A stretch of DNA of 16,246 nt from an uncultured Oscillibacter sp. (GCA_900550685.1 URTS01000030.1:1-16246), one strand, 5' to 3'. Shown: positions 1 to 8,911, counted from the first letter of the stretch. Translations and numbers: made by a program. Notes: generated from the letters alone by a model not told the origin.

Positions 1-786
1 AACCCCACCAAAATTTCCGGCACCTGCGGACGGCTGATGTGCTGCCTGAAATACGAGCAGAACGCCTATGAGGACGCCCAGAAGCGGATGCCCAAGCAGG
101 AGTCCTTCGTCCAGACCCCTGACGGCCCCGGCAACGTGAAGTCTGTGGACCTGCTGCGGGAGACTATAAAGGTCAGCCTGGACAGCGCCCCGGAGCAGCC
201 CAAGTGCTACCACAACTGCGAGGTATGCGTCCTGCGCAACGGCAAGGGCAGCCGGGAGGGCATTGAGATCCCGGCGGAACGCCCCGCCCGGTATGTGGAG
301 GAGCAGGAGGACGATTTCATCGCGCCGGTGATCTCCCGGCGGTTTGAGCCGGAGAAGCCGGCGGAAAGAAAGCCCGCCCCCGTGCAGGAGCGGCCCCAGC
401 AGCAGGAGGAGGGCGGCGAGAGCAAGAACCGCCGCCGTCACCGGGGCGGACGCCGCAGAAGCGGCGGTGCCGGAGAGGGCGCTCCCAAGGCTGACGCGCC
501 TGTGGTGAAAAAGGAGGCTCCCAAGGCCGCCGAAGGCCAGACCCGCCAGGGCGACAAGCCCGCAGGCCGGTCCCAGCGGCCTCCCCGCCCCCGGAACGAC
601 CGGCCCAGAACGGACCGGCCCCGCCAGGAGCAGCGGCCCAAGGCCGACGCGGCCCCCGCACCTGCCCGGGAAAAGACCGGCAGTCCGGAAACCGGAGACG
701 CCGCCAAGCGCCGCCGTCACCGGGGCGGACGCCGCCACCGCAGCGGAGGCGGTGGGAATTCCGGCGGGACCCCTTCCGCGGAATAA
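1..786 (+). CDS. ricT: RicT/YaaT-like PSP1-domain protein, 5' end missing (partial)
   Basis: The reading frame is open from base 1, so the start lies to the left. The first visible residues (NPTKISGTCGRLMCCLKYE) are the highly conserved end of the PSP1 domain of RicT (YaaT). In Bacillus subtilis RicT works with RicA and RicF, affecting RNase Y-dependent mRNA maturation as well as sporulation and competence. The C-x4-C-C cysteines seen here at visible residues 9, 14 and 15 match the spacing of the RicT cysteines tied to Fe-S cluster binding in that complex. A further Cys group (KCYHNCEVC) follows near residues 56-64. From about residue 85 the protein turns into a low-complexity Pro/Arg/Lys/Glu tail with two copies of an RRRHRGGRR block, probably disordered and nucleic-acid binding (inference). 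The stop is TAA at 784-786. Family assignment is confident; the function of the tail is not known. Confidence 0.88.
   Translation, partial: NPTKISGTCGRLMCCLKYEQNAYEDAQKRMPKQESFVQTPDGPGNVKSVDLLRETIKVSLDSAPEQPKCYHNCEVCVLRNGKGSREGIEIPAERPARYVEEQEDDFIAPVISRRFEPEKPAERKPAPVQERPQQQEEGGESKNRRRHRGGRRRSGGAGEGAPKADAPVVKKEAPKAAEGQTRQGDKPAGRSQRPPRPRNDRPRTDRPRQEQRPKADAAPAPAREKTGSPETGDAAKRRRHRGGRRHRSGGGGNSGGTPSAE
430..456 (+). repeat. 27-nt direct repeat, copy 1 (RRRHRGGRR block in ricT tail)
   Basis: These 27 bases are identical to those at 709-735 and in the same reading frame. Both encode Arg-Arg-Arg-His-Arg-Gly-Gly-Arg-Arg, an RGG-like basic motif in the ricT tail. Identity at every base, including synonymous positions, suggests recent duplication or gene conversion as well as selection on the protein. 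Confidence 0.85.
709..735 (+). repeat. 27-nt direct repeat, copy 2 (RRRHRGGRR block in ricT tail)
   Basis: Second perfect copy of the repeat at 430-456, 279 nt downstream (93 codons, in frame). It is followed by a His/Arg/Ser/Gly-rich end of the protein. Confidence 0.85.
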
Positions 787-796
787 GCTGATAAAA

Positions 797-854
797 CGGC
801 CCGGCGGCGCGGAACGGTTCCGCTCCGCCGGGCAGCCGCTTTCGGAAATTTTTT
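797..854 (+). terminator. Possible terminator or mRNA-stabilising hairpin after ricT
   Basis: A GC-rich hairpin spans 799-833. Its stem is nearly continuous (15 bp) with a single mismatch and a 3-nt CGG loop. A run of six T follows only at 849-854, about 16 nt after the stem, so this is not a canonical intrinsic terminator. It could reduce read-through into the downstream HAD gene or mark a processing site. Confidence 0.35.
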
Positions 855-872
855 GCTTGCAGGAGAACAACT

Positions 873-1715
873 ATGGGAAAATTTGACGGTGTGCTGCTGG
901 CCAGCGATTTTGACAACACCATCTTGAATACGGAGCGGCCCCGCCGCACCGGCTGTCCCATTCCGCCCATTTCACAGCGGAACGTGGAAGCCCTGCACTA
1001 CTTCATGAACAACGGGGGCCGCTTCGCCGTGGCCACCGGCCGGGCCCTGCCCGCCTTCCGGATGTTCGCGGACCAGGTGCCCATGAACGCCCCCGCCGTG
1101 GTGTGCAACGGCGCGGCGTTGTACGATTTTCAGGCGGAGACCTATCTGGAAACCATGGAGCTGCCGGAGGCGGTGCGGGTCCAGGGGCAGGCCGTGCTGG
1201 ACCGGTTCCCCGCCGCGGCCGTGGAGGCCTATCACTTGGACAACGTGATCCACGCCGTGCGGCCCAACGCGCTCACCCGGCAGCACCAGCACGTGACCCA
1301 TGCCGGGGTGGAGACAGTGGACTCTTTGCTGGAGGTGCCCATGCCCCTGGTGAAGATCATGTTCGAGGATGAGCCCCAGAGCCTGCGGTCATTGTGGGAC
1401 TATGTGCGCCAACAGCCCTGGGCAGCAGACTATGAGATCTTCTTCTCCGACCGGTCCCTGCTGGAGGTCACCCGGAAGGGGGCCAGCAAGGGGGCCATGG
1501 TGGCCCGCCTGGCGGAGCGGCTGGGCATTTCCAGGGAACACATCTACTGCGCCGGAGACGAGAACAACGACCTCTCCATGCTGACTATGGCGGCACAGGG
1601 CTTCGCCCCCGCCAACTGCGTGGAGAATGTGAAGAACTGCGGAGCCGCCATTGTGGCGGACTGCGACCACGACACCCTGGCGGAGATCGTGGCTATCCTG
1701 GACAAGCGGTACTAA
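873..1715 (+). CDS. HAD-superfamily hydrolase, Cof/IIB type (sugar or nucleotide phosphatase-like)
   Basis: A 280-residue protein of normal length for the Cof-type HAD-IIB phosphatases, cytosolic Mg2+-dependent enzymes that hydrolyse phosphorylated sugars, nucleotides or flavin precursors. All four HAD motifs are visible: motif I SDFDNT with nucleophile Asp12 and Asp14; motif II at VATGR with Thr55; motif III Lys206 in GASKG; motif IV AGDENND with Asp229 and Asp233. The region between motifs II and III (about residues 85-195) is the type IIB cap, which sets substrate choice. Substrate cannot be read from sequence. The start is supported by AGGAG at 861-865, 7 nt before the ATG. It lies 86 nt behind ricT in the same direction and ends at its own strong terminator, so co-transcription with ricT is possible. 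Confidence 0.9.
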   Translation: MGKFDGVLLASDFDNTILNTERPRRTGCPIPPISQRNVEALHYFMNNGGRFAVATGRALPAFRMFADQVPMNAPAVVCNGAALYDFQAETYLETMELPEAVRVQGQAVLDRFPAAAVEAYHLDNVIHAVRPNALTRQHQHVTHAGVETVDSLLEVPMPLVKIMFEDEPQSLRSLWDYVRQQPWAADYEIFFSDRSLLEVTRKGASKGAMVARLAERLGISREHIYCAGDENNDLSMLTMAAQGFAPANCVENVKNCGAAIVADCDHDTLAEIVAILDKRY

Positions 1716-1730
1716 AGCACATACAGCACC

Positions 1731-1761
1731 AAAGGCCGTGCCCGTTGGGCACGGCCTTTTT
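1731..1761 (+). terminator. Rho-independent terminator of the HAD gene
   Basis: A perfect 13-bp stem (1731-1743 with 1747-1759), a 3-nt GTT loop and a T run continuing to 1761. It is 15 nt after the HAD stop codon and isolates the sdpRI unit from upstream transcription. The A-rich left arm means it could also act on the minus strand. Confidence 0.92.
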
Positions 1762-1797
1762 CCACATGTTTCTATTTCATTGTGCATGGCCTGCCGG

Positions 1798-1821
1798 CTA
1801 TTTAGATTTTTTTCTAAATAG
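1798..1821. promoter_or_regulatory. Upstream palindromic operator of sdpRI (site 1)
   Basis: Inverted repeat CTATTTAGA, six T, TCTAAATAG. Its core (1799-1820) has the same half-sites, TATTTAGA and TCTAAATA, and the same 6-nt spacing as the site at 1855-1876. It ends 3 nt before the -35 hexamer. Two matched sites flanking one promoter are typical of autoregulation by a winged-helix dimer. Assignment to the adjacent ArsR-family repressor is inference. Confidence 0.75.
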
Positions 1822-1824
1822 CTA

Positions 1825-1853
1825 TTGACAGGGAAATGAGGATGTGCTATTTT
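1825..1853 (+). promoter_or_regulatory. Sigma-A-type promoter of sdpRI
   Basis: TTGACA at 1825-1830 matches the -35 consensus perfectly. After 17 nt comes TATTTT at 1848-1853, preceded by an extended -10 TG. Transcription would start near 1860, inside the second palindrome. This near-consensus promoter would be strong unless repressed. Confidence 0.82.
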
Positions 1854-1854
1854 C

Positions 1855-1876
1855 TATTTAGAAAATTTTCTAAATA
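1855..1876. promoter_or_regulatory. Downstream palindromic operator of sdpRI (site 2)
   Basis: Perfect 22-bp palindrome: TATTTAGAAAA at 1855-1865 and TTTTCTAAATA at 1866-1876. It begins one base after the -10 hexamer and covers the expected transcription start, so a bound repressor would block RNA polymerase. Its centre is 56 bp from the centre of the upstream site. Confidence 0.8.
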
Positions 1877-1883
1877 CCATGCA

Positions 1884-1890
1884 GAGGAGG
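1884..1890 (+). promoter_or_regulatory. Ribosome binding site deciding the sdpR start
   Basis: GAGGAGG, 8 nt before ATG 1899. It selects this start over the in-frame ATG at 1836, which lies upstream of the likely transcription start. Confidence 0.85.
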
Positions 1891-1898
1891 AATCCGGA

Positions 1899-2171
1899 AT
1901 GGCCTTTGCGGAAACCTTTAAGGCCCTGTCTGACCCTGTCCGGCGGGAGATCCTGAACCTTTTGAAGGGCGGACGGCTGACGGCGGGAGAGATCGCCGGA
2001 AAATTCGACATGACGGCCGCCACGGTGTCCTACCACCTGTCCCAGCTGAAAAAGGCCGGACTGGTCTTTGAGAGCCGAGAAAAAAACTACATCTACTACA
2101 GTCTCAATGCCTCTGTGTTGGAGGAAGTCCTGCTGTGGTTACAGGACTTGAAGGGGGAAGGAAAAAAATGA
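1899..2171 (+). CDS. sdpR: ArsR-family winged-helix autorepressor, SdpR-like
   Basis: A 90-residue ArsR/SmtB-fold repressor, the same length as B. subtilis SdpR. The N-terminus (TFKALSDPVRREILNLL) and the recognition-helix region at about residues 39-56 (TAATVSYHLSQLKKAGLV) are typical, followed by a beta-wing ending in YIYYSLN (residues 64-70). There is no cysteine anywhere, so it is not a metal-sensing ArsR. In B. subtilis SdpR represses sdpRI until SdpI, bound to the SdpC toxin, sequesters it at the membrane. The same wiring is inferred here because the stop codon overlaps the sdpI start (ATGA) and the promoter carries two matched palindromes. An upstream in-frame ATG at 1836 exists but lies before the predicted transcription start and lacks a ribosome binding site. 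Confidence 0.9.
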   Translation: MAFAETFKALSDPVRREILNLLKGGRLTAGEIAGKFDMTAATVSYHLSQLKKAGLVFESREKNYIYYSLNASVLEEVLLWLQDLKGEGKK

Positions 2172-2800
2172 AGAACAACAAGAGGGAAATACTGCTGACT
2201 TCGCTGGCCTGCCTGCTGCCACTGTTCGCGGGCGTAGCGCTCTACCCGCGTTTGCCGGAGACCATGGCGACACATTGGGACTTTTCCGGCAACGCAAACG
2301 GCTGGTCATCGCGTGCCGCCACTGTGTTCGGCCTGCCGCTGTTTATTTTGGCGCTGCATCTCGTCTGCTTTTACACCGAGAACCGTGAGACGAAGAAAAA
2401 TAGGAATTCTGTGTTGCGGACGGTGCTGCTGTGGTTCTGCCCGGCTGTATCGCTGCTCGGCGGAGCGGTCACGCTCGGTACAGGGCTGGGCTATGAGATG
2501 CACATCAGCACCGTGGTACCGGTGTTCATGGGCCTGCTGTTTCTGATCCTTGGTAACTACCTGCCAAAGATCCGGCAGAATCGCACCGTGGGTATCAAGC
2601 TGCCGTGGACGCTGCAAAGCGAGGAAAATTGGACCCGGACCCACCGATTGAGCGGCTTTTTGTGGGTGCTGTGCGGTCTTGTGATGATCCCCCTCTCCCT
2701 GCTGCGGCTGTGGAGCGGCTGGCTGTTTGGGGCGCTGCTGGCGGTGATGGTTCTGATCCCTACCATCTATTCCTACGCGCTTCACAGAAAAGGCATCTGA
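2168..2800 (+). CDS. sdpI: SdpI-family integral membrane immunity/signalling protein
   Basis: A 210-residue polytopic membrane protein, close to B. subtilis SdpI in length (about 207). It shows the N-terminal DUF1648 signature LPETMATHWDFSGNANGW (residues 29-46) after the first membrane helix, and the SdpI-domain signature at 129-167, with GNYLPKIRQNRTVGIKLPW followed by NWTRTHRLSGFL. About six hydrophobic segments are visible near residues 8-26, 52-70, 85-105, 113-131, 162-180 and 183-203. In B. subtilis SdpI gives immunity to the cannibalism peptide SDP and pulls SdpR to the membrane. The ATG at 2168 overlaps the sdpR stop (ATGA) and follows a GGGGGAAGGA ribosome site, so translation is probably coupled. 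No sdpABC toxin genes are in the window. The protein may protect against a foreign peptide or act as an envelope-stress sensor (inference). Confidence 0.9.
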   Translation: MKNNKREILLTSLACLLPLFAGVALYPRLPETMATHWDFSGNANGWSSRAATVFGLPLFILALHLVCFYTENRETKKNRNSVLRTVLLWFCPAVSLLGGAVTLGTGLGYEMHISTVVPVFMGLLFLILGNYLPKIRQNRTVGIKLPWTLQSEENWTRTHRLSGFLWVLCGLVMIPLSLLRLWSGWLFGALLAVMVLIPTIYSYALHRKGI

Positions 2801-2819
2801 CACAGAATAAAAGCGAGAA

Positions 2820-2858
2820 CCCCCTGCGAAATGGATGCGTCCATTCCGCAGGGGGTCA
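2820..2858. terminator. Bidirectional terminator between sdpI and glnN
   Basis: A long hairpin: 2820-2835 pairs with 2840-2855 (15 bp with one A/C mismatch) around a TGCG loop. It lies between two converging genes. T-rich sequence follows on both strands but without a strict T run, so termination may be less efficient than at the other terminators here. Confidence 0.75.
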
Positions 2859-2888
2859 TTTCTTGCTGTTTTTGCGTTGATCCTGATG

Positions 2889-4973
2889 TTACACAGAGAA
2901 CAGCAGGTCACTGTACACCGGGAAAGGCCAGGCCTCCCGGGGCATCAGGGGCTCCAGCTGGTCCGCCAGGGTCCGGGCCTTTTCCATGTCCGGCACCAGG
3001 CTGGCGTGGCAGAAGGCCATGGCCTTCTTGGCATCCGCCGGGACCTTCGCCAGGTCCCGTTCCAGCTTCTCCGTGGCGGTGAAGAGCTTGTCGGTCAGCT
3101 GGCCCAGCTGCCGGGCCACGGCGTCGTCCGCCTTGTGGCCCACGCCCATCTGCTCCTTCTTCCAGCCCCGCTCGCAGAGTTCGGCGGCGTAGCCGGAAAC
3201 GGCGGGCAGGATCTGCCGCCGCAGCATGTCCGCCATGGTGCGGGCCTCGATGGAGAGGACGGTGGTGTAGTTCTCAATGTGGATCTCGGCACGGGCGTTG
3301 ATCTCTTCCTTGGTGTAGATGCCGTGCTTGACGAAGAGGTCCACATTCTTTCTGGCGGTGTAGACCGGCAGGGCCTCCGCCGTGGACTTCAGGTTGCTGA
3401 GACCACGCTTTTCCGCCTCAGCGATCCAGGCGTCGTCATAGCCGTTGCCGTTGAAGATGATCCGCTGATGGTCGGTAAAGACCTTTTTGATGAGCTTTTC
3501 CAGGTCCGCCTGGAAGTTCTTGGACTTTTCCAGCTGGTCCGCAAACTGCTGCAACTCCTCCGCCATGATGGTGTTCAGGGCGATGTTGGGGCCGGAGATG
3601 GACTGGGAGGAGCCCAGCATCCGGAACTCGAACTTGTTGCCGGTGAAGGCCATGGGGGAGGTGCGGTTCCGGTCCGTGTTGTCCTGGGGGATGGGGGGCA
3701 TGGCGTCAATGCCGATCTGAAGGGTGCGCTTGCCCGCCTCCTTGAACTCGGTGCCGTGGATGATGGACTGGACCACGGCGTCCAGATCGTCGCCCAGGAA
3801 AATGGACATCACGGCGGGAGGGGCCTCGGAGGCACCCAGACGGTGGTCGTTGCCGGGGAAGGCCACCGTGGCCCGGAGGAAGTCCTGGTATTCGTCCACG
3901 CCCTTCACAAAGGCCGCCAGGAACAGCAGGAACTGGGCATTCTGGCTGGGGGTCTTGCCGGGCTTGAAGAGGTTTTTGCCGGTATCGGTGTTCAGGGACC
4001 AGTTATCGTGCTTGCCGGAGCCGTTGACGCCGGCGAAAGGCTTTTCGTGGAGCAGGCACACCATGTCGTGCTTGTCGGCGATCTTCTTCATGATCTCCAT
4101 GGTGAGCTGGTTGTGGTCGCAGGCGGTGTTGGCATCGGTGTACACCGGGGCCATCTCGTGCTGGGCGGGGGCCACCTCGTTGTGCTTGGTCTTGCTGTAG
4201 ATGCCCAGGGCCCAGAGATTTTCGTCCAGGTCCTTCATGTAGGCCGCCACCCGGGGACGGATGGCGCCGTAATAGTGGTCATCCAGCTCCTGGCCCCGGG
4301 GAGGCTTGGCACCGAAGAGGGTGCGGCCGGTCATCCGCAGGTCCTCCCGCTGGCTGTACATCTTTTTATCCACCAGGAAGTACTCCTGCTCCGGGCCTAC
4401 GCAGGGGATGACCCGGCGGCTCTCAGTGTCTCCGAACAGCCGGAGGATCCGGATGGCCTGGCGGCTCACATCCTCCATGGACCGCAGCAGAGGGGTCTTT
4501 TTGTCCAGGGCGTGGCCGCCGTAGGAGCAGAGGATGGTGGGGATGCAGAGGGTGCCCTCCTTGATGAAGGCAAAAGAGGAGGGGTCCCAGGCGGTATAGC
4601 CCCGGGCCTCAAAGGTGGCCCGCAGGCCGCCGGAGGGGAAGGAGGAGGCGTCCGCCTCACCCCGCACCAGGTTCTTGCCGGAAAATTCCAAGATCACCCG
4701 GCCGCCCTCGGCAGGGGCGATGAAGCTGTCGTGCTTCTCCGCCGTGACGCCGGTCATGGGCTGGAACCAGTGGGTATAGTGGGTGCAGCCACGCTCCACC
4801 GCCCAGGTCTTCATGGCCCCGGCGATCTCGTTGGCCGTGGACAGCTCCAGGGCCGCCCCGTCGGTGACGCAGCGCTTCCAGGCCTGATAGCAGGCATCGG
4901 ACAGCCGCTCCTTCATGGTCACCTCGTTGAAAACCTGACTGCCGAACAGCTCCGGCAGCTTCATCTCGCTCAT
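2889..4973 (-). CDS. glnN: Glutamine synthetase type III
   Basis: A 694-residue enzyme of the dodecameric GSIII class, which makes glutamine from glutamate, ammonia and ATP. It is much longer than GSI (about 450-470). GSIII signatures are visible: THYTHWFQPMTG (64-75), the glutamate-rich active-site strand GPEQEYFLVDK (193-203), KHNEVAPAQHEMAPVY (263-278), NGSGKHDNWS (317-326), HRLGASEAPP (377-386) and NRTSPMAFTGNKFEFR (436-451). The helical C-terminal extension (about 470-694) is also typical. The start at 4973 is chosen because GGGAGG lies 7 nt upstream (4981-4986). A further in-frame ATG seven codons upstream would place the start within or before that ribosome site. It is divergent from the UPF0371 gene. 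No PII or ammonium transporter gene is nearby to suggest local nitrogen control. Confidence 0.95.
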   Translation of the reverse strand: MSEMKLPELFGSQVFNEVTMKERLSDACYQAWKRCVTDGAALELSTANEIAGAMKTWAVERGCTHYTHWFQPMTGVTAEKHDSFIAPAEGGRVILEFSGKNLVRGEADASSFPSGGLRATFEARGYTAWDPSSFAFIKEGTLCIPTILCSYGGHALDKKTPLLRSMEDVSRQAIRILRLFGDTESRRVIPCVGPEQEYFLVDKKMYSQREDLRMTGRTLFGAKPPRGQELDDHYYGAIRPRVAAYMKDLDENLWALGIYSKTKHNEVAPAQHEMAPVYTDANTACDHNQLTMEIMKKIADKHDMVCLLHEKPFAGVNGSGKHDNWSLNTDTGKNLFKPGKTPSQNAQFLLFLAAFVKGVDEYQDFLRATVAFPGNDHRLGASEAPPAVMSIFLGDDLDAVVQSIIHGTEFKEAGKRTLQIGIDAMPPIPQDNTDRNRTSPMAFTGNKFEFRMLGSSQSISGPNIALNTIMAEELQQFADQLEKSKNFQADLEKLIKKVFTDHQRIIFNGNGYDDAWIAEAEKRGLSNLKSTAEALPVYTARKNVDLFVKHGIYTKEEINARAEIHIENYTTVLSIEARTMADMLRRQILPAVSGYAAELCERGWKKEQMGVGHKADDAVARQLGQLTDKLFTATEKLERDLAKVPADAKKAMAFCHASLVPDMEKARTLADQLEPLMPREAWPFPVYSDLLFSV

Positions 4974-5013
4974 AAAGAATCCTCCCGTACGCAAATTACT
5001 TCATAATAGCACT

Positions 5014-5041
5014 ATCCTACCACAAATCCGCCCAAACGCAA
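5014..5041 (-). promoter_or_regulatory. Weak candidate promoter for glnN
   Basis: On the minus strand TTGCGT (complement of 5036-5041), a 16-nt spacer and TAGGAT (complement of 5014-5019), with an extended -10 TG. Both hexamers depart from consensus. The distance to the start codon is about 40 nt, which is reasonable. An alternative TATTAT at 5003-5008 has no credible -35. Confidence 0.32.
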
Positions 5042-5100
5042 GCAAAAACCGCGTATCTTTTCCGTTCGTCGATTTTTTCTCCTTTTGTCCCAGCAGCATC

Positions 5101-5129
5101 TTTCCATTCCCAGCGGGGTGTGGTATACT
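5101..5129 (+). promoter_or_regulatory. Candidate promoter for the UPF0371 gene
   Basis: TTTCCA at 5101-5106, a 17-nt spacer and TATACT at 5124-5129 with an extended -10 TGG. Transcription would start near 5136, about 32 nt before the ATG at 5168. It lies back to back with the glnN promoter region. Confidence 0.6.
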
Positions 5130-5167
5130 TTGACCGTATGTCTAAAATATGTAAAGGGGCGGTCATC

Positions 5168-6652
5168 ATGGGATCCATCGGGTTCGACAATCAAAAATAC
5201 CTCACCACACAGTCTGAGCAGATCAAGAAGCGGATTCACCAGTTCGGCGGCAAGCTGTATCTGGAATTCGGCGGCAAGCTGTTTGACGATTACCATGCCT
5301 CCCGGGTGCTGCCGGGCTTTGCGCCGGACAGCAAGATCCGGATGCTTCAGCAGCTGAAGGACGACGTGGAGATCGTCATCGCCATCAACGCCGGCGATAT
5401 TGAGAAGAATAAAATGAGGGGGGACCTGGGCATCACCTATGATGAGGACGTTCTCCGGCTCATCGACATTTTCCGGGACATGGGCCTGTATGTGGGCAGC
5501 GTGGTGCTGACCCGCTACAGCGGACAAGCCGCGGCAGACGCCTTCCTCCACCGGCTGGAAAACCTGGGCATCCGCTGCTACCGGCACTATCCCATTGCAG
5601 GCTACCCCTCCGACGTGGCCCACATCGTCAGCGACGAGGGTCTGGGCAAAAACGACTATATCGAGACCAGCCACTCCCTGATCGTGGTGACGGCCCCCGG
5701 CCCCGGCAGCGGCAAAATGGCCACCTGCCTGAGCCAACTGTACCACGACCACAAGCGGGGGATTCAGGCGGGCTATGCCAAATTTGAAACCTTCCCCATC
5801 TGGAACCTGCCCCTCAAGCACCCGGTGAACCTGGCCTATGAGGCCGCCACCGCCGACCTGGACGATGTAAACATGATCGACCCCTTCCACCTGGAGGCCT
5901 ACGGCGTCACCACCGTCAACTACAACCGGGACGTGGAGATCTTCCCAGTGCTGAACGCGATTTTTGAAAAGATTCAGGGCCAGTCCCCCTACAAGTCCCC
6001 CACGGACATGGGCGTGAACATGGCGGGCAACTGCATTGTGGACGACGAGGCCTGCCGCGCCGCCTCCAAAATGGAGATTCTGCGGCGGTACTACACCGCC
6101 CGGGTGGAGCTGGTCCAGGGCAAAGGACGGGAGGAGACCGTCCGGAAGCTGGAGCTGGTGATGCGGCAGGGCGACGTGACGCCGGAGATCTGCCCCGCCA
6201 TTGCGGCGGCCCTGGACAAGGCAGAGGCCACCGGCGCCCCGGCAGGCGCCATGGTGCTGCCGGACGGCCAGGTGGTCACCGGCAAGACCTCCGGCACCCT
6301 GGGGGCCGCGGCGGCACTGCTGCTGAACGCTTTGAAGGCCCTGGGCCACATCGACGATCAGTTCGAGCTGATCTCCAAGCAGGTGCTGGAACCCGTCTGC
6401 CACCTGAAAACCACCTATCTGGACCACCGGAACCCCCGGCTCCACACCGACGAGGTGCTTCTGACCCTGGCCATCTCCGCCCTGACCAACCCCCTGGCGG
6501 ACCTTGCCAAGCAGCAGCTGCCGGGGCTCCGGGGCAGCGAGGCCCACTTCTCCGTCATCATCAGCGAGGAGGACCTGAAGATCTTCAAGCGGCTGGGCGT
6601 CCGGGTCAGCTGTGAGCCGAAATACGAGACGAAAAAGCTGTATCACCGGTAA
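5168..6652 (+). CDS. UPF0371 / DUF1846 family protein
   Basis: A 494-residue protein of the DUF1846 (UPF0371) family, about the usual family length, from its IGFDNQKYLTTQSEQI opening to the C-terminus. The family is widespread in Firmicutes and Actinobacteria and structures have been solved, but I know of no settled biochemical role. The segment LIVVTAPGPGSGKMATCLSQ (171-190) resembles a nucleotide-binding P-loop, with Met184 where Walker A has Ser/Thr. A similar small glycine-rich element, VVTGKTSGTLGAAAA, lies at 369-383. Both are noted without assigning a function. The start at 5168 follows AAAGGGG. An in-frame GTG at 5120 is rejected because it sits inside the promoter. It is divergent from glnN and 94 nt ahead of tex, separated from it by a large hairpin. 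Confidence 0.9.
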   Translation: MGSIGFDNQKYLTTQSEQIKKRIHQFGGKLYLEFGGKLFDDYHASRVLPGFAPDSKIRMLQQLKDDVEIVIAINAGDIEKNKMRGDLGITYDEDVLRLIDIFRDMGLYVGSVVLTRYSGQAAADAFLHRLENLGIRCYRHYPIAGYPSDVAHIVSDEGLGKNDYIETSHSLIVVTAPGPGSGKMATCLSQLYHDHKRGIQAGYAKFETFPIWNLPLKHPVNLAYEAATADLDDVNMIDPFHLEAYGVTTVNYNRDVEIFPVLNAIFEKIQGQSPYKSPTDMGVNMAGNCIVDDEACRAASKMEILRRYYTARVELVQGKGREETVRKLELVMRQGDVTPEICPAIAAALDKAEATGAPAGAMVLPDGQVVTGKTSGTLGAAAALLLNALKALGHIDDQFELISKQVLEPVCHLKTTYLDHRNPRLHTDEVLLTLAISALTNPLADLAKQQLPGLRGSEAHFSVIISEEDLKIFKRLGVRVSCEPKYETKKLYHR

Positions 6653-6679
6653 GAAATCCGGTTTTTCATCCACACACCA

Positions 6680-6724
6680 AGCAACGCCGTGGTGCGCCGT
6701 CCAGCGGCCTGCCGCGGCGTTGCT
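6680..6724 (+). other. Long imperfect hairpin in the UPF0371-tex gap
   Basis: A 45-nt element in which 6680-6699 can pair with 6705-6724 around a 5-nt loop TCCAG: 16 Watson-Crick pairs, three G-T wobbles and one C-C mismatch. The outer ten pairs (AGCAACGCCG with CGGCGTTGCT) are perfect. No T run follows on either strand, so it is not a standard intrinsic terminator. It ends 22 nt before the tex ATG. It may act as an RNA processing or stability element, or as a leader structure. Confidence 0.55.
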
Positions 6725-6746
6725 CTACGAAAGGAACGATCTGCAC

Positions 6747-8906
<2,160 letters not shown>

Positions 8907-8911
8907 CGCCG

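Noticed and set aside
317..970. A 217-codon minus-strand frame across the ricT tail and HAD start
   Set aside because: It consists of Arg/Gly/Pro/Ala repeats produced by reading the low-complexity ricT tail backwards, with no domain or ribosome site.
1836..1898. Longer sdpR reading from ATG 1836, adding 21 residues
   Set aside because: The ATG lies between the -35 and -10 elements, upstream of the likely transcript start, without a ribosome site. The start at 1899 has GAGGAGG at 8 nt and gives the family length of 90.
2835..5006. A 723-codon open frame on the plus strand opposite glnN
   Set aside because: It mirrors glnN codon for codon in a GC-rich gene, has no ribosome site, and its translation is a repetitive Gly/Leu/Val/His-rich composition typical of antisense shadows.
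5003..5031. Alternative glnN promoter with TATTAT as -10
   Set aside because: No acceptable -35 lies at the right distance (GCGGAT only), so it was kept only as a note to the other weak candidate.
5012..6673. A 553-codon minus-strand frame opposite the UPF0371 gene
   Set aside because: Same shadow composition; it runs through both flanking promoter regions, and the UPF0371 protein on the other strand is a clear family member.
6612..6746. Longer tex reading from 6612
   Set aside because: The extra 45 residues overlap the end of the UPF0371 gene and run through the hairpin; they do not resemble Tex, whose normal N-terminus begins at 6747.
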